The notes under the pieces: generated by a model
What the model was told of the DNA's origin: nothing
Seen by the model: only the letters and a program-made list of their open reading frames with translations
Databases searched by the model: none
Shown: positions 8,688 to 17,519 of the stretch, piece by piece
Position numbering within the stretch: position 1 is the first letter of the stretch
Layout: the number at the start of each line of letters is the position of its first letter
Program-made: the position numbers and the translations under genes
Source of the DNA: Dehalococcoidia bacterium
GTDB taxonomy: Bacteria > Chloroflexota > Dehalococcoidia > Lucifugimonadales > Lucifugimonadaceae
Direction of reading: 5' to 3'
Assembly: GCA_022819585.1 (NCBI GenBank)
Contig: JAJEGY010000028.1
Coordinates: 25,477-89,476 of the forward strand
Length of the DNA: 64,000 nucleotides

Positions 8688-9644
8688 TTAGTTATCGTCG
8701 GATTTGACGATACGCAACATCAACCAATCGCCCTCTTGGCGAGTTTCACTTATGGATACGTTCCCGGCATTTAGAAAAGCATCTCGGACTGAGTCGGCTT
8801 GGTCATCAAGGATTCCCGAAGCAAGGACAATCCCTCCAGGTTTGGTACTGTCTATGAGAGGTTCGGCGATGTCGATCAAGACGCGCGATGTGATGTTGGC
8901 GAATACGTAATCGAATTGGGTATCAGGCAGGTCCGGGTTAGGGATTGATCCTTCGAGAACATGGGCACGGTCGTCTACACCAGACATCTCTAGGTTGTCT
9001 CGGATTGCACGAATGGCTGTTTCGTCAATGTCTAAGCACCATGCTTTGGATGCTCCCAACTTCAAGGCAACTATCGAGAGGACGCCAGAACCGCAACCAA
9101 CATCGAGGGCATGTCGTCCTACGAGCCCACCCGATTCCGCTTCAAGCAGGATCTGTTTCAGGCAAAGGCGTGTTGTCGGGTGATTGCCTGTACCGAACGC
9201 CAGCCCGGGGGACAAGTAGACGCAGATATCCTCAGTTTCAGAGTAGTCTGGAATCCCTTCATCAGGCATCCTTGGGGAGATGACGATCCGATCACCTACC
9301 CGGATGGTGGGGAAAGTCTGGTTCACCCATTCGTCTGGCGTTACAACGCGCTCTTCGTGCGGCTCCGTATCGGTAAGTTCAGAGATTAACCGCAGTCCGA
9401 TTTCGATCATGCCTTTACGGTTTTCGATCGTTTCATCGATTTTGAGATAGCAGTAGACGGTAACCTCGCCATCCGACGAGTAGTCTGAACCAACTACGTC
9501 TGCATCCCAATCACCTGTCTGCGAGACGAAGACCCGCCCATCGCCGTAGCGCGAGAAGAGGTGAGTTACGGGTTCTGCGAACTCTGACGGCAGTACGATG
9601 CTGATCTCTAGCCAGCGATCAGATTGGGAGTCTGAACGACTCAT
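8688..9644 (-). CDS. prmA: Ribosomal protein L11 methyltransferase PrmA
   Basis: A 318-residue SAM-dependent methyltransferase that modifies lysines and the N-terminus of ribosomal protein L11. The PrmA hallmark LSPGLAFGTGNHPTTRLCL precedes the SAM-binding loop ALDVGCGSGVLSIVALKLGA, and FDYVFANITSRVLID supplies the NIxxxxL motif. The N-terminal 130 residues form the substrate-recognition part. It lies 54 bases after dnaJ and 7 bases before rsmE. Confidence 0.95.
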   Translation of the reverse strand: MSRSDSQSDRWLEISIVLPSEFAEPVTHLFSRYGDGRVFVSQTGDWDADVVGSDYSSDGEVTVYCYLKIDETIENRKGMIEIGLRLISELTDTEPHEERVVTPDEWVNQTFPTIRVGDRIVISPRMPDEGIPDYSETEDICVYLSPGLAFGTGNHPTTRLCLKQILLEAESGGLVGRHALDVGCGSGVLSIVALKLGASKAWCLDIDETAIRAIRDNLEMSGVDDRAHVLEGSIPNPDLPDTQFDYVFANITSRVLIDIAEPLIDSTKPGGIVLASGILDDQADSVRDAFLNAGNVSISETRQEGDWLMLRIVKSDDN

Positions 9645-9698
9645 CGGCTATGCGGTAATGGCTCAACGCCGAAATGCAACCGCGTGTCAACGACCATA

Positions 9699-10877
9699 TT
9701 ATTGGCCCGTGAAAGCGCCCTTGAGCCAGCTCCAGATACCGTTGTCGTCCTCATTTTCAGTTGAACGCGAACCATAAGATTGGTCATTCTCCACAATGAC
9801 AGGCTCCAGCGCGTTGGCGTCTGTTGCACGCATCGTGTCACCAAGTTTGCGGACTATGTCTTTCTGTTCGTTGGTAAGAGATCGTGGTGTGATCACGGCG
9901 ATCTGCACTACCTGATCGCCGCGTGGGCCGTCGTTCCGGAGCCTCGGAACTCCCAAGCCGCGTAGGATGACTTGGTGCCCCGTCTGAACACCAGGATCGA
10001 TTTTGATCTCTTTGTCGCCTTCCAAGGTTGGAACGGTGATCAACCCCCCGAGCATTGCAGAAACGACGTTCAATTCGGCTCGGATCAGGACATCGTTGCC
10101 ACTACGGGTGAAGATCCGATCCAGTTCGACGTGAACGCGGACGTAAAGGTCGCCTGCTTGTCCTCCGAACTCGCCGACGTCGCCATGCCCTCGCATGACA
10201 ATGCGTGTGCCGTCGTCTACACCAGCAGGGACATCGATCGAGATTTTGCGCCGATTATTGGAGGTGCCGGTCGCGTGGCATTGGATGCAAGCACGATCCA
10301 CCCTGGTCCCGACGCCTCTACAGGTTGAACACTCGCTGATCTGCTCGAAGTTCCCGAACAGGGTCCTTTGTGCACGACGGACTTTACCCGAACCGCTACA
10401 GGTCTGGCAAGTTGTTGTGGCGCTGCCGGGCTCTCCTCTTGTCCCGCTGCAACGAGAGCAGATTTCACGCCGCGAAATCTCGGTTTCGAGGTTGGTCCCG
10501 AATATGGCATCGCGGAAGGAGATGCTCACACCTAGTTCAACATCCCCACCGCGTCGGACGCGAGTCCCTGCCGCGCCGCCAAAGAACGACTCAAAGATAT
10601 CCCCGAAACCGCCGAAATCGCTGAAGCCTTCGAATCCACGACTTCCATTGCCGTTGACGCCTTGGTGGCCGAAGCGATCGTAACGTGCTCTGCTCTCGGA
10701 ATCGCTGAGCACCTGATATGCTTCGTTGATCTCCTTGAAACGTTCGGTCGCGCCTTCCTCCTTGTTGCGGTCAGGATGGTATTGCAACGCCTTCCGACGA
10801 AATGCTTTCTTGATGTCTTCCTCGTTTGCAGTTCGAGGGAGTTCGAGCACCTCGTAATAATCGCGCTTGTCGCTCAT
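9699..10877 (-). CDS. dnaJ: Chaperone DnaJ
   Basis: A 392-residue Hsp40 co-chaperone that stimulates DnaK ATPase and delivers substrates. The J domain (about 1-70) carries the HPD motif in QYHPDRNKEE. A Gly/Phe-rich linker follows (near 72-100), then four CxxC zinc-finger repeats: CSRCSGTRG, CQTCSGSG, CSTCRGVG and CIQCHATG. The first and fourth deviate slightly from the CxxCxGxG consensus. The C-terminal substrate domain includes DLYVRVHVELD. Downstream of hrcA with a 63-base gap; grpE and dnaK, which usually lie between them, are absent. Confidence 0.96.
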   Translation of the reverse strand: MSDKRDYYEVLELPRTANEEDIKKAFRRKALQYHPDRNKEEGATERFKEINEAYQVLSDSESRARYDRFGHQGVNGNGSRGFEGFSDFGGFGDIFESFFGGAAGTRVRRGGDVELGVSISFRDAIFGTNLETEISRREICSRCSGTRGEPGSATTTCQTCSGSGKVRRAQRTLFGNFEQISECSTCRGVGTRVDRACIQCHATGTSNNRRKISIDVPAGVDDGTRIVMRGHGDVGEFGGQAGDLYVRVHVELDRIFTRSGNDVLIRAELNVVSAMLGGLITVPTLEGDKEIKIDPGVQTGHQVILRGLGVPRLRNDGPRGDQVVQIAVITPRSLTNEQKDIVRKLGDTMRATDANALEPVIVENDQSYGSRSTENEDDNGIWSWLKGAFTGQ

Positions 10878-10940
10878 CGGATTAGGTGGGTTCTTCCGGG
10901 TTCGGGTGTTGTGTGTGACGGTGGTTGTGGCGGGGAAGAC

Positions 10941-11963
10941 TCAGCTTCGGTTGACCATCGCATCTAGGGTGTCAGCCGCGAATGTCACCGTCGGGATTGC
11001 GCGATCGTATGCAGTGCGCATGGGCGATATCAGCCCCACGACGCCGCGTGCGTTCACTTCACCTCCGTAACCAGACATGATCACACTGTAATCGCAGAGT
11101 TCAGGGCGGTTATTTTCCGAGCCGATAGCGACCACTGGCTGGCTGCCACAGGCGATTCCAGCGATCAAGTCGGCGAAGGCGTCGTCGTTTTCGAGCGTCG
11201 AGATTGCTTGTGCGCCTTTAGCCGGCTGCGTAGCGAGTTCGGGGTCCGACATGAAGTGGCCGAAGCCGCTCATGAATCGCTCACCGGGGACTGAATCGGC
11301 GTGCACTAGGGCCTCAATGGTTGCTTCCCAAACCAATTGCTCGAACTCGTCGTCGAGATCCTCGCGGTCTTTTTTTGCTACGAGTTCTCGAACCTCTCTC
11401 CCAGCTACTTCGGCGGTCACCTTGTTGCGGGTTTTTTCGAGCTGAGAGTCGTTGATCTCGCGCTTCAACTGCAAGACGCTACGGTAGACACGCGCCTCTT
11501 GGAGGACGAGGACAAGCATGACCAGCATGTCGTGAAGCCGTAGGAGCTCAATCTGTTTGACGTCTGGCATCTTGGCACGTGGGGCGGTGATGAAGGCCAA
11601 AGCACCGATCAGATCGGCGATGACGGTCGCGGCGATTCGCACCCAAGCATCGACATCGTCAGGCGCTATGTCCATCCGGTGGTTGAGCAGCGTCACCAAG
11701 TCTTCGGGAGGTGGCGAATTGAGATCCAGACCACCGACGAAGTGACGGTACCCCTTCTCAACCGGGATTGCACCTGACGAAGTATGAGGGCGTAAAAGAT
11801 AGCCCTCTTCGATGAGGACTCCCATCTCATTGCGTATAGTTGCGGAACTTACATTGAAGCCGCCGGATTTCGCGACCGCGCTGGATGAGACCGGCATCGC
11901 AGTCGAGATGTAGTCGTCCACGATAAAGGTGAGAATTGTGCTTCTTCGCTCTGGTAGAGACAT
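10941..11963 (-). CDS. hrcA: Heat-inducible transcription repressor HrcA
   Basis: A 340-residue repressor that in other bacteria binds the CIRCE inverted repeat and needs GroEL for activity. The winged-helix part contains VSSATIRNEMGVLIEEGYL and HTSSGAIPVEKGYRHFV, close to the family's SxAT-IRNEM and HTSAGRIPTDKGYR motifs. The C-terminal domain ends with the conserved GVVGLISPMRTAYDRAIPTV. It is the first gene of the hrcA-dnaJ-prmA-rsmE run. I did not find a CIRCE sequence (TTAGCACTC and its complement) in the 149 bases upstream, so self-regulation is unproven here. Confidence 0.95.
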   Translation of the reverse strand: MSLPERRSTILTFIVDDYISTAMPVSSSAVAKSGGFNVSSATIRNEMGVLIEEGYLLRPHTSSGAIPVEKGYRHFVGGLDLNSPPPEDLVTLLNHRMDIAPDDVDAWVRIAATVIADLIGALAFITAPRAKMPDVKQIELLRLHDMLVMLVLVLQEARVYRSVLQLKREINDSQLEKTRNKVTAEVAGREVRELVAKKDREDLDDEFEQLVWEATIEALVHADSVPGERFMSGFGHFMSDPELATQPAKGAQAISTLENDDAFADLIAGIACGSQPVVAIGSENNRPELCDYSVIMSGYGGEVNARGVVGLISPMRTAYDRAIPTVTFAADTLDAMVNRS

Positions 11964-12112
11964 TATTGGAAATCTGAGATCAGCTGCGTCGGACCGCCAT
12001 CGTTGATGGGAATCATCGTACTCGATTCGCCATGAAAAAGAACCGATCCCTGTTAACTGAATCTAACACGGGGCGTATCAATTCGACAAACGGAGGGCGC
12101 TTTGTGGGTTGA

Positions 12113-12607
12113 TCAATCCAACGGCATTTGGACTGCCGCGCCAACCGATTTCGGCAGAATGTGAAGGATTTCGAAATCATTGCTTGAGAATGCTGGTGCT
12201 AGCAACATAGTCCGGTGGCAATTGGCAGGATCGCCTTCCGAGCACATCAAGGCCAACCGATTTCCCAAGGCGAGGTTCGAAACTTGGGCTATTGCAACTT
12301 GAAAATCAGGATCACTCAATCTGGTTCGATACCAATCGTTACTGGATTCTGCCTCGTCACTGGTGCGTTTTTGAGGCCCCCTAGGCATACCTCCGAGTCC
12401 ATCTCCCATCCAGAGGTAGTTGATCCCGTGCTGGCGCAAACCTGCGTCCAGTTTTTCCCGATTTGACCATGGGGCGAACCGGGAGTACGGGTATGACCTG
12501 ACATCGACTAGCAGTTCGATCTTGTGCGGGGTCATCAGTTCGATGAATCGCTCCCACGAGTGATTGCTGTGGCCGATAGTGTAGATAACTGTTTTGGTGT
12601 TCTTCAT
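12113..12607 (-). CDS. DUF488 family protein
   Basis: A 164-residue protein with the DUF488 signatures: YTIGHSNHSWERFIELM at the start, LLVDVRSYPYSRFAPW, INYLWMGDGLGG, and CSEGDPANCHRTMLLA near the C-terminus. The paired Cys/His residues of the last motif are conserved in the family, whose biochemical function is not established. It is transcribed towards hrcA with a 149-base gap and is divergent from the gene at 12698. The start at 12607 has no strong ribosome binding site that I can see. Confidence 0.88.
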   Translation of the reverse strand: MKNTKTVIYTIGHSNHSWERFIELMTPHKIELLVDVRSYPYSRFAPWSNREKLDAGLRQHGINYLWMGDGLGGMPRGPQKRTSDEAESSNDWYRTRLSDPDFQVAIAQVSNLALGNRLALMCSEGDPANCHRTMLLAPAFSSNDFEILHILPKSVGAAVQMPLD

Positions 12608-12697
12608 GTCCGTCCAATTATGAAGTCACGGAGGCATGGAGGGTACACTCGATAATGGAAGTGATTCTCGCCCTCAGATCGGAGTTGAAAACCAACG

Positions 12698-13342
12698 ATG
12701 GAGATATCTCTCAACGGACAGAACGCGTTTCTTGTGAAGACGGCCTCGGGCACCGTGATCTGTGATCCCGCGAACGAGGAGGAAGCGACCTTCGTGCCTT
12801 CGTCGGCCGCTGACGACACGGTACTGACTGCGGTGTTGAGGAGTCGTCCCGCCAACTCTACTTTCCGTAGGCAGGGTCGATTCGCCAGTTCTGACGTGAT
12901 TTCACATCCTGGGGAGTACGAGATTGGCGATCTCGGTCTGCGTGGAATTGCCCTGCCTGTTGATTCAGAGTCGAAGAAGACTGTCACCTCGTTTCGGATC
13001 GACGCTGAGAGCTTAGCTGTTTACATGCTTGGTCGGCCTAAAGCGTCGCCCGACTCTCGCACGGTTCAGATCATCGGCCGCGTGGATGTTTTGCTTCTCG
13101 ACGCGGCACGATTGGAGATGGACGTCAAGGAGCTATCGTCTTTAATCGGTGCGTTGGATCCTTCGCTGGTGTTGGCAAACGGGATTGACCCCGATACCGA
13201 AGAACCTGGCATGATGCTGAAATCGTTGCTTGGAGAGACGGGAAGCGACCAGGCAAACAAGGAACCGCAACCCCGTGTGAGCGTGACTAAGAGCAACCTG
13301 CCGGATGATCGTCAGTTGGTTGTGTTGCGACCGCGATCGTAG
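12698..13342 (+). CDS. Degenerate metallo-beta-lactamase-like protein
   Basis: A 214-residue protein with the outline of a short UlaG-like metallo-beta-lactamase family common in Dehalococcoidia. GQNAFLVKTASGTVICDPA matches the opening GHSCF-type strand pair, SHPGEYEIGDLGLRGIA matches the GPGEYEI motif, and VDVLLLDA matches the VDVLLVP strand. The zinc-binding HxHxDH motif is missing: where it should lie the sequence reads VPSSAADDTVLTAV. The late His ligands are also absent. I infer a non-catalytic relative, perhaps a binding or structural protein. It is monocistronic and ends at a clear hairpin terminator. Confidence 0.7.
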   Translation: MEISLNGQNAFLVKTASGTVICDPANEEEATFVPSSAADDTVLTAVLRSRPANSTFRRQGRFASSDVISHPGEYEIGDLGLRGIALPVDSESKKTVTSFRIDAESLAVYMLGRPKASPDSRTVQIIGRVDVLLLDAARLEMDVKELSSLIGALDPSLVLANGIDPDTEEPGMMLKSLLGETGSDQANKEPQPRVSVTKSNLPDDRQLVVLRPRS

Positions 13343-13361
13343 GCAACACCATTCCAATAAG

Positions 13362-13397
13362 AAAGCGCCCGCCAAGTTGGTTTTGGCAGGCGCTTTT
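13362..13397. terminator. Bidirectional hairpin terminator
   Basis: Arms AAAGCGCCCGCCAA (13362-13375) and TTGGCAGGCGCTTT (13383-13396) pair with one mismatch around a 7-base loop. The A-run on one side and T-run on the other let it work in both directions. It separates the convergent genes ending at 13342 (+) and 13427 (-). Confidence 0.85.
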
Positions 13398-13426
13398 GTT
13401 GTCCGCTAACCGGTTTGATCCGCTGG

Positions 13427-14830
13427 CTAAGTCTCTTCGCTGGGCCTTCGGCTGTACTGCCATCCGAAGTAGCCCGCGATGCCGACGAGTAGCAGCACCA
13501 AGATGATGGCGAGAGGAATAGTAGCGTTGAAACCACCACCAGTCTCTTCCGGTTCTGGTGTCGCCGTAGGTGGCGGTACCGGTGTCGGCGGAATTGGCGT
13601 TGCAGTAGGCGGCTCTGACGTAGCTGTCGGTTCCGGCGTCGCCGGCGGCGGCACAGGAGTCGGTGTCGGAGGAATTGGCGTCGCAGTAGGCGGTTCCGGC
13701 GTCGCTGTCGGTTCCGGCGTCGCCGTCGGCGGCACAGGAGTCGGTGTCGGAGGAATTGGCGTCGCGGTAGGCGGCTCTGGCGTAGCTGTCGGTTCCGGCG
13801 TCGCCGTCGGCGGCACAGGAGTCGGTGTCGGAGGAATTGGCGTTGCAGTAGGCGGTTCTGGCGTCGCGGTCGGCGGCACAGGAGTCGGTTCTGGTGTGTG
13901 TGTCGCTGTCGGTTCCGGGACCGCGGTGGGAGCCAGTGCAGGGAAGAACAGTCGGACATCAGCTTGCTGACCGGCCATAAACACGCCTTCCTCTTCGGAT
14001 ACTATCCTGATATTCGGGTCGGTCGGATGGCCTTTATCGATCAAGTAAAAGTTGATCGGTGAGCCGTTGAAACCGGCGTCTGCGTTGGTGATTTCGAGCG
14101 TGTATGACCCGTCGGTCACTGTCACCTTGTCGGTCGGTGGCAAGTTTCCGATTACCGCGAAAATCTGGTACCCATCAGGTACTAAACCAGTAGGAGTGAA
14201 GGCCTGACCAGATAACCTCATTACGGTTGTTCCGCTTGGTTCGGGTGTCTGAGCTGGAGTTGTCGTCGCGGGTGTCGTTGCGGGTGTTGTCGCGGGCAGA
14301 GATGGGAAGTCTATTGTGAAATCGTCTAGGAAAACCGGAAAGCTGAATTCACACGCCAGACAGAAAGTACCATCATCGTTAACCAGCGCGTAGTACGAGA
14401 TCGTTGTCGCTTCAACCGTTCCGCCCAGCAAGAACTTTATCTCGCTACCAACAAGCTCGACGGGTGGGTTTACGGTCAGGTCTTCGAAACCGTTACGATC
14501 AGCAGTGCCTTGACCGATCATGACGGATTGCGAGAGCCAATCGCCGATTTTGGCGGTTAGGGTCAAATTCTCCACTCCGAGCGGAGATCCTTGTACTGTG
14601 ACCCAACCGCTGAAGATAACGGCCGGAAGTGCGGGTGGTAACTGTGACTGCGCTTGAGCATCGTCGCGAGTTGCCACCAGCGCGGTCGTAACCGCTGTTA
14701 GAACTGTCACCGCGAGCACGAGCGCGATTGCCCAATTTCGCGCCGTTGATGATCTAATTATGTCCACGTTCCGGGTCGGCCTGCCATTGCGGCGGGCCGG
14801 GATCTTGTCACGCTCGTTTACGTGGTGCAT
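13427..14830 (-). CDS. Surface protein with two beta domains, Thr-Pro stalk and C-terminal membrane anchor
   Basis: A 467-residue protein I cannot name. It has an N-terminal signal or anchor helix (WAIALVLAVTVLTAVTTALV) after a basic stretch, domain A (about 67-180: VIFSGWVTVQGSPLGVENLT to FTIDFPSLP, with a Cys pair in CLACEF), domain B (about 205-300: LSGQAFTPTGLVPDGYQIFA to DVRLFFPAL), a stalk of about 110 residues of Pro/Thr/Glu repeats, then a glycine patch, a membrane helix (IPLAIILVLLLVGIAGYFGW) and a short basic tail. The stalk has a 27-residue, 81-base period. The layout suggests export and anchoring with A and B held away from the cell. The neighbour at 14842 has the same domain order and is clearly a paralogue. 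GAGGTG upstream supports the start. Confidence 0.85.
   Translation of the reverse strand: MHHVNERDKIPARRNGRPTRNVDIIRSSTARNWAIALVLAVTVLTAVTTALVATRDDAQAQSQLPPALPAVIFSGWVTVQGSPLGVENLTLTAKIGDWLSQSVMIGQGTADRNGFEDLTVNPPVELVGSEIKFLLGGTVEATTISYYALVNDDGTFCLACEFSFPVFLDDFTIDFPSLPATTPATTPATTTPAQTPEPSGTTVMRLSGQAFTPTGLVPDGYQIFAVIGNLPPTDKVTVTDGSYTLEITNADAGFNGSPINFYLIDKGHPTDPNIRIVSEEEGVFMAGQQADVRLFFPALAPTAVPEPTATHTPEPTPVPPTATPEPPTATPIPPTPTPVPPTATPEPTATPEPPTATPIPPTPTPVPPTATPEPTATPEPPTATPIPPTPTPVPPPATPEPTATSEPPTATPIPPTPVPPPTATPEPEETGGGFNATIPLAIILVLLLVGIAGYFGWQYSRRPSEET
13570..13905. repeat. 81-base tandem repeat encoding the Pro/Thr stalk
   Basis: The unit containing GCACAGGAGTCGGTGTCGGA recurs at 13651, 13732 and 13813, a period of exactly 81 bases (27 codons), with partial units on both sides. 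It encodes the stalk pattern PTATPEPPTATPIPPTPTPV. Such in-frame repeats can change copy number without a frameshift. Confidence 0.85.
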
Positions 14831-14841
14831 CTGGATTCACC

Positions 14842-16299
14842 TCATCTCTTCCGATTTAGGGCGGATTCATCCTCGGTGTCGAAAAGCGCTGTTTCTCTCT
14901 TTCGAGTAGCTGCGAGGCGCCATGCAAAGACGCTCAGAAGTGCCACAATGCTCAACGGCAATGTCGCTTCCATCGATCCGCTTTGGTTCGTGGTTGCGTT
15001 GCAGAAACCGCCACCGTTTTCAGTCTCGGTTGGGGGCTCCGCTCCGCTGCTACCCGGTACGAACTGGGTAGGACGGACAATCTCAAGTACAGCAGCAGTT
15101 GCTTCGCCTGCCTCGGCTGTGGGCCGAGGCGTTCTCGTCGGTTCCGGAGTGAGCGTGGCGGTCGGAATCTCAGTAGGTGTCGCCGTCGGTGGTTCTGTCG
15201 GCTCTGGGGTAGGAGTCGGCTCGGGTGTGTTTGTAGACGGCGGGACCGGCGTGTTAGTCGGAGTCAACGTCGGGGGCAGCGTCGGCGTCAAGGTTGGCGT
15301 CGGCGTCAACGTCGGCAATGGCGTTGGGGTGATCGTGGGTGTATGCGTGACCGTCGGAGTCGGCGTGATTGTGGGGGTATCAGTAGGTGTCGGGGTCGGC
15401 GTGAAGGTCGGTAACAGGTCAGGGAACACCAAAGTCACGTTCTCAAAGTTTGCACCGCTTACGAATGCCCCTGGTGGAGATAGTGCCTTCAGGAATCGTG
15501 GTGCACCTGAAGGATCATTCCGATCGACCAAGAAGAATGTGACGGGCGCGTTTCGGTACTTCTTGTCGATGACATCAACCGTGATGAAGTATTCAGCGCC
15601 GTAAACTTCGACGTTGGATGAACGGTAGTCTTCACCAACCGTAACGTAAATCTCCGATCCGTCTGGCAACGGACCTCGAGGCGTACGTGCTCTCCCTGAG
15701 AAGAATGCCGGGCTGAGGATCTCAGGCGATGGCGTCCACGTAGGTGTCACGGTCGGAGTCGGCACCGGCAAGTTAGGGAAATCGAGATCAAGTTCCCTAA
15801 GGATTGGGAATGTCCACGTGCAACCGCCGCAGATCTCACCGCTGAATTCGTTTATGACCGCATACCAATTGGTAGTTGCTGCGAGAATGGTGTCTTCCAG
15901 CCAGAACTCGATCTGTGATCCGAAGAGGTCCAGTTCTGGGTCTGGTGCTACGACCAAGTGAGCGTAGGCTGAGGGACGGTTCGGCAAGGAGCCTACGATG
16001 GTAGGCGCGGATTCGTACTTGTCGCCGATTCGCGCTGAGATCTTGAAACCAGAGTATTCCGGTTCTTCGCCGTTGATGGTCACGTGGCCGTTAAACACTA
16101 TCGCTGGGAATGTTGGTGGGACGCCAGGATTCTGTTGCGCCTGCAGCGCGTTTCTGTCATTGGTCGCCACCGCGATGAGGCTGACGGCTACCAAAGCGGT
16201 TGCCGCCAAGACCGCGCCCCAAGTTCTCAAGGGCTTGATCATCTGACGTGCGACTACAGACATCCATAGCTTCCCAATAAGCATTGTGCGATTTTCCAT
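14842..16299 (-). CDS. Surface protein with two beta domains, Thr-Pro stalk and C-terminal membrane anchor (paralogue)
   Basis: A 485-residue protein of unknown function, paralogous to the gene at 13427-14830. Domain A ([20 protein letters not shown] to LDLDFPNLP, with the Cys pair CGGC) and domain B ([20 protein letters not shown] to [10 protein letters not shown]) align with those of the neighbour. A stalk of about 130 residues of TPTPTxTPT repeats follows, then [14 protein letters not shown], a membrane helix ([16 protein letters not shown]) and a basic tail. An N-terminal helix ([18 protein letters not shown]) acts as signal or anchor. I start at ATG 16299, which has AGGA upstream; an ATG at 16356 lacks one. 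The 11-base gap to the next gene implies co-transcription. Confidence 0.83.
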   Translation of the reverse strand: MENRTMLIGKLWMSVVARQMIKPLRTWGAVLAATALVAVSLIAVATNDRNALQAQQNPGVPPTFPAIVFNGHVTINGEEPEYSGFKISARIGDKYESAPTIVGSLPNRPSAYAHLVVAPDPELDLFGSQIEFWLEDTILAATTNWYAVINEFSGEICGGCTWTFPILRELDLDFPNLPVPTPTVTPTWTPSPEILSPAFFSGRARTPRGPLPDGSEIYVTVGEDYRSSNVEVYGAEYFITVDVIDKKYRNAPVTFFLVDRNDPSGAPRFLKALSPPGAFVSGANFENVTLVFPDLLPTFTPTPTPTDTPTITPTPTVTHTPTITPTPLPTLTPTPTLTPTLPPTLTPTNTPVPPSTNTPEPTPTPEPTEPPTATPTEIPTATLTPEPTRTPRPTAEAGEATAAVLEIVRPTQFVPGSSGAEPPTETENGGGFCNATTNQSGSMEATLPLSIVALLSVFAWRLAATRKRETALFDTEDESALNRKR

Positions 16300-16395
16300 A
16301 GCGAAAAATCCTAGGAATTCGATGCAACGTTGAACGATTCCGCCGCGTGTTGGCATCGATTAATCACGCGGTGAACGGGCATTGATGGACGAGAT

Positions 16396-16800
16396 TTAGC
16401 GCTTGGTGTACTGTGGCGCTTTACGTGCCCGTTTGAGTCCGTACTTCTTGGACTCACGCATCCTAGGATCGCGCGTTAGGAGCTTGTGGCTCTTTAAGAC
16501 CGGGCGAAGCTGGGGATCGAACGCGATTAATGCGCGGGAGAGGCCGTGCGAGAGAGCGACAGCTTGCCCGTGTACCCCACCGCCATGCGTCTTGGCGACT
16601 ACAGTAACTTTGCCAGCAAGTTCAGTTACGTTGAGCGGTCGCATCGCCTCCGAGAACCATTGATCAACGGATATCACCTCGTTCAATGGTTTTCCGTTCA
16701 AGGTCACGCCTCCCTCGCGGTTGTAGAGGCGGACCCGAGCAACGGAGGTCTTACGTCTGCCGGTGCCGTAATAATAGTGATCGTCGTTTTCAGTCGTCAA
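16396..16800 (-). CDS. rpsI: 30S ribosomal protein S9
   Basis: 134 residues with the family opening YYYGTGRRKTSVARVRL, the central VVAKTHGGGVHGQAVALSHG, and the basic tail ending QYTKR. The final Lys-Arg reaches P-site tRNA in the ribosome. It is the last gene of the ribosomal cluster, 179 bases after rplM. That gap is long for a pair usually tightly joined, and I saw no feature in it. Confidence 0.97.
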   Translation of the reverse strand: MTTENDDHYYYGTGRRKTSVARVRLYNREGGVTLNGKPLNEVISVDQWFSEAMRPLNVTELAGKVTVVAKTHGGGVHGQAVALSHGLSRALIAFDPQLRPVLKSHKLLTRDPRMRESKKYGLKRARKAPQYTKR

Positions 16801-16979
16801 GTTGTGCTCCTCACGCGGCTAGCGCGCCGTTGCGGATCTGTTGAATGCACAAGCGAGAACGACCATGACGTTTTGAGATCGTACTTCGCTTATGGGCAGG
16901 CGTTTGTCAGCCCGGTTCGTCATACGTCGCAAGGCAGTGCTTCGGATTGAGGACATAGACCGATTTATGGGGACAAGCT

Positions 16980-17453
16980 TCAGGCGGCTGACTCGGTGGC
17001 CTTCTCGCGCACTTCGGCACGCTCGGACCCTATCACTTGCGCCATATGGGGGTGTTCGGAACCGCTGTACACCTTCAGTCGAGATAGCATCTTGCGTCCC
17101 AGCTTGTTTTTTGGGAGCATGCCGCGGACAGCTAGTTCGATGATCCGCTCTGGAGTACGTTCTTGCATCCGGACATACGGTATCTCTTTAAGGTTGCCAG
17201 GGTATTGACTGTGCCGCTTATAAATCTTTTGCTCAGCCTTTTTTCCCGTCAATTCGACTTTCGAAGCGTTGACGACTATCACGAAATCACCAGACGCCAT
17301 GTGGGGTACGTATTCGGCCTTGTGTTTGCCCATCAACACCGTCGCGATCTCGCTGGCAAGCCTTCCCAGAACCTTGCCATCGGCGTCAAATACCCTCCAG
17401 CGGTTCTTGATGTCCGACGCGCTAGGGTTGTAGTGCTTGATTTTGGTAGGCAT
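16980..17453 (-). CDS. rplM: 50S ribosomal protein L13
   Basis: 157 residues, about ten longer than usual because of a C-terminal tail (SERAEVREKATESAA). Core motifs include WRVFDADGKVLGRLASEIA, HMASGDFVIVVNASKVELTG and AVRGMLPKNKLGRKML. L13 is an early assembly protein of the large subunit. It follows truA by 66 bases. Confidence 0.97.
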   Translation of the reverse strand: MPTKIKHYNPSASDIKNRWRVFDADGKVLGRLASEIATVLMGKHKAEYVPHMASGDFVIVVNASKVELTGKKAEQKIYKRHSQYPGNLKEIPYVRMQERTPERIIELAVRGMLPKNKLGRKMLSRLKVYSGSEHPHMAQVIGSERAEVREKATESAA

Positions 17454-17519
17454 AACAGATTGATTCTAATTTGCGCGCGCCCAAGTTTCACCCCTTTACC
17501 AAGCAGGTCGGTGATCTGG

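Noticed and set aside
11964..12112. CIRCE operator upstream of hrcA
   Set aside because: No TTAGCACTC-N9-GAGTGCTAA or close variant was found in these bases.
13479..13970. Gly-Val repeat frame opposite the stalk-protein gene
   Set aside because: It is the complement of the Thr/Pro stalk repeat; signal, domains and anchor all lie on the - strand frame.
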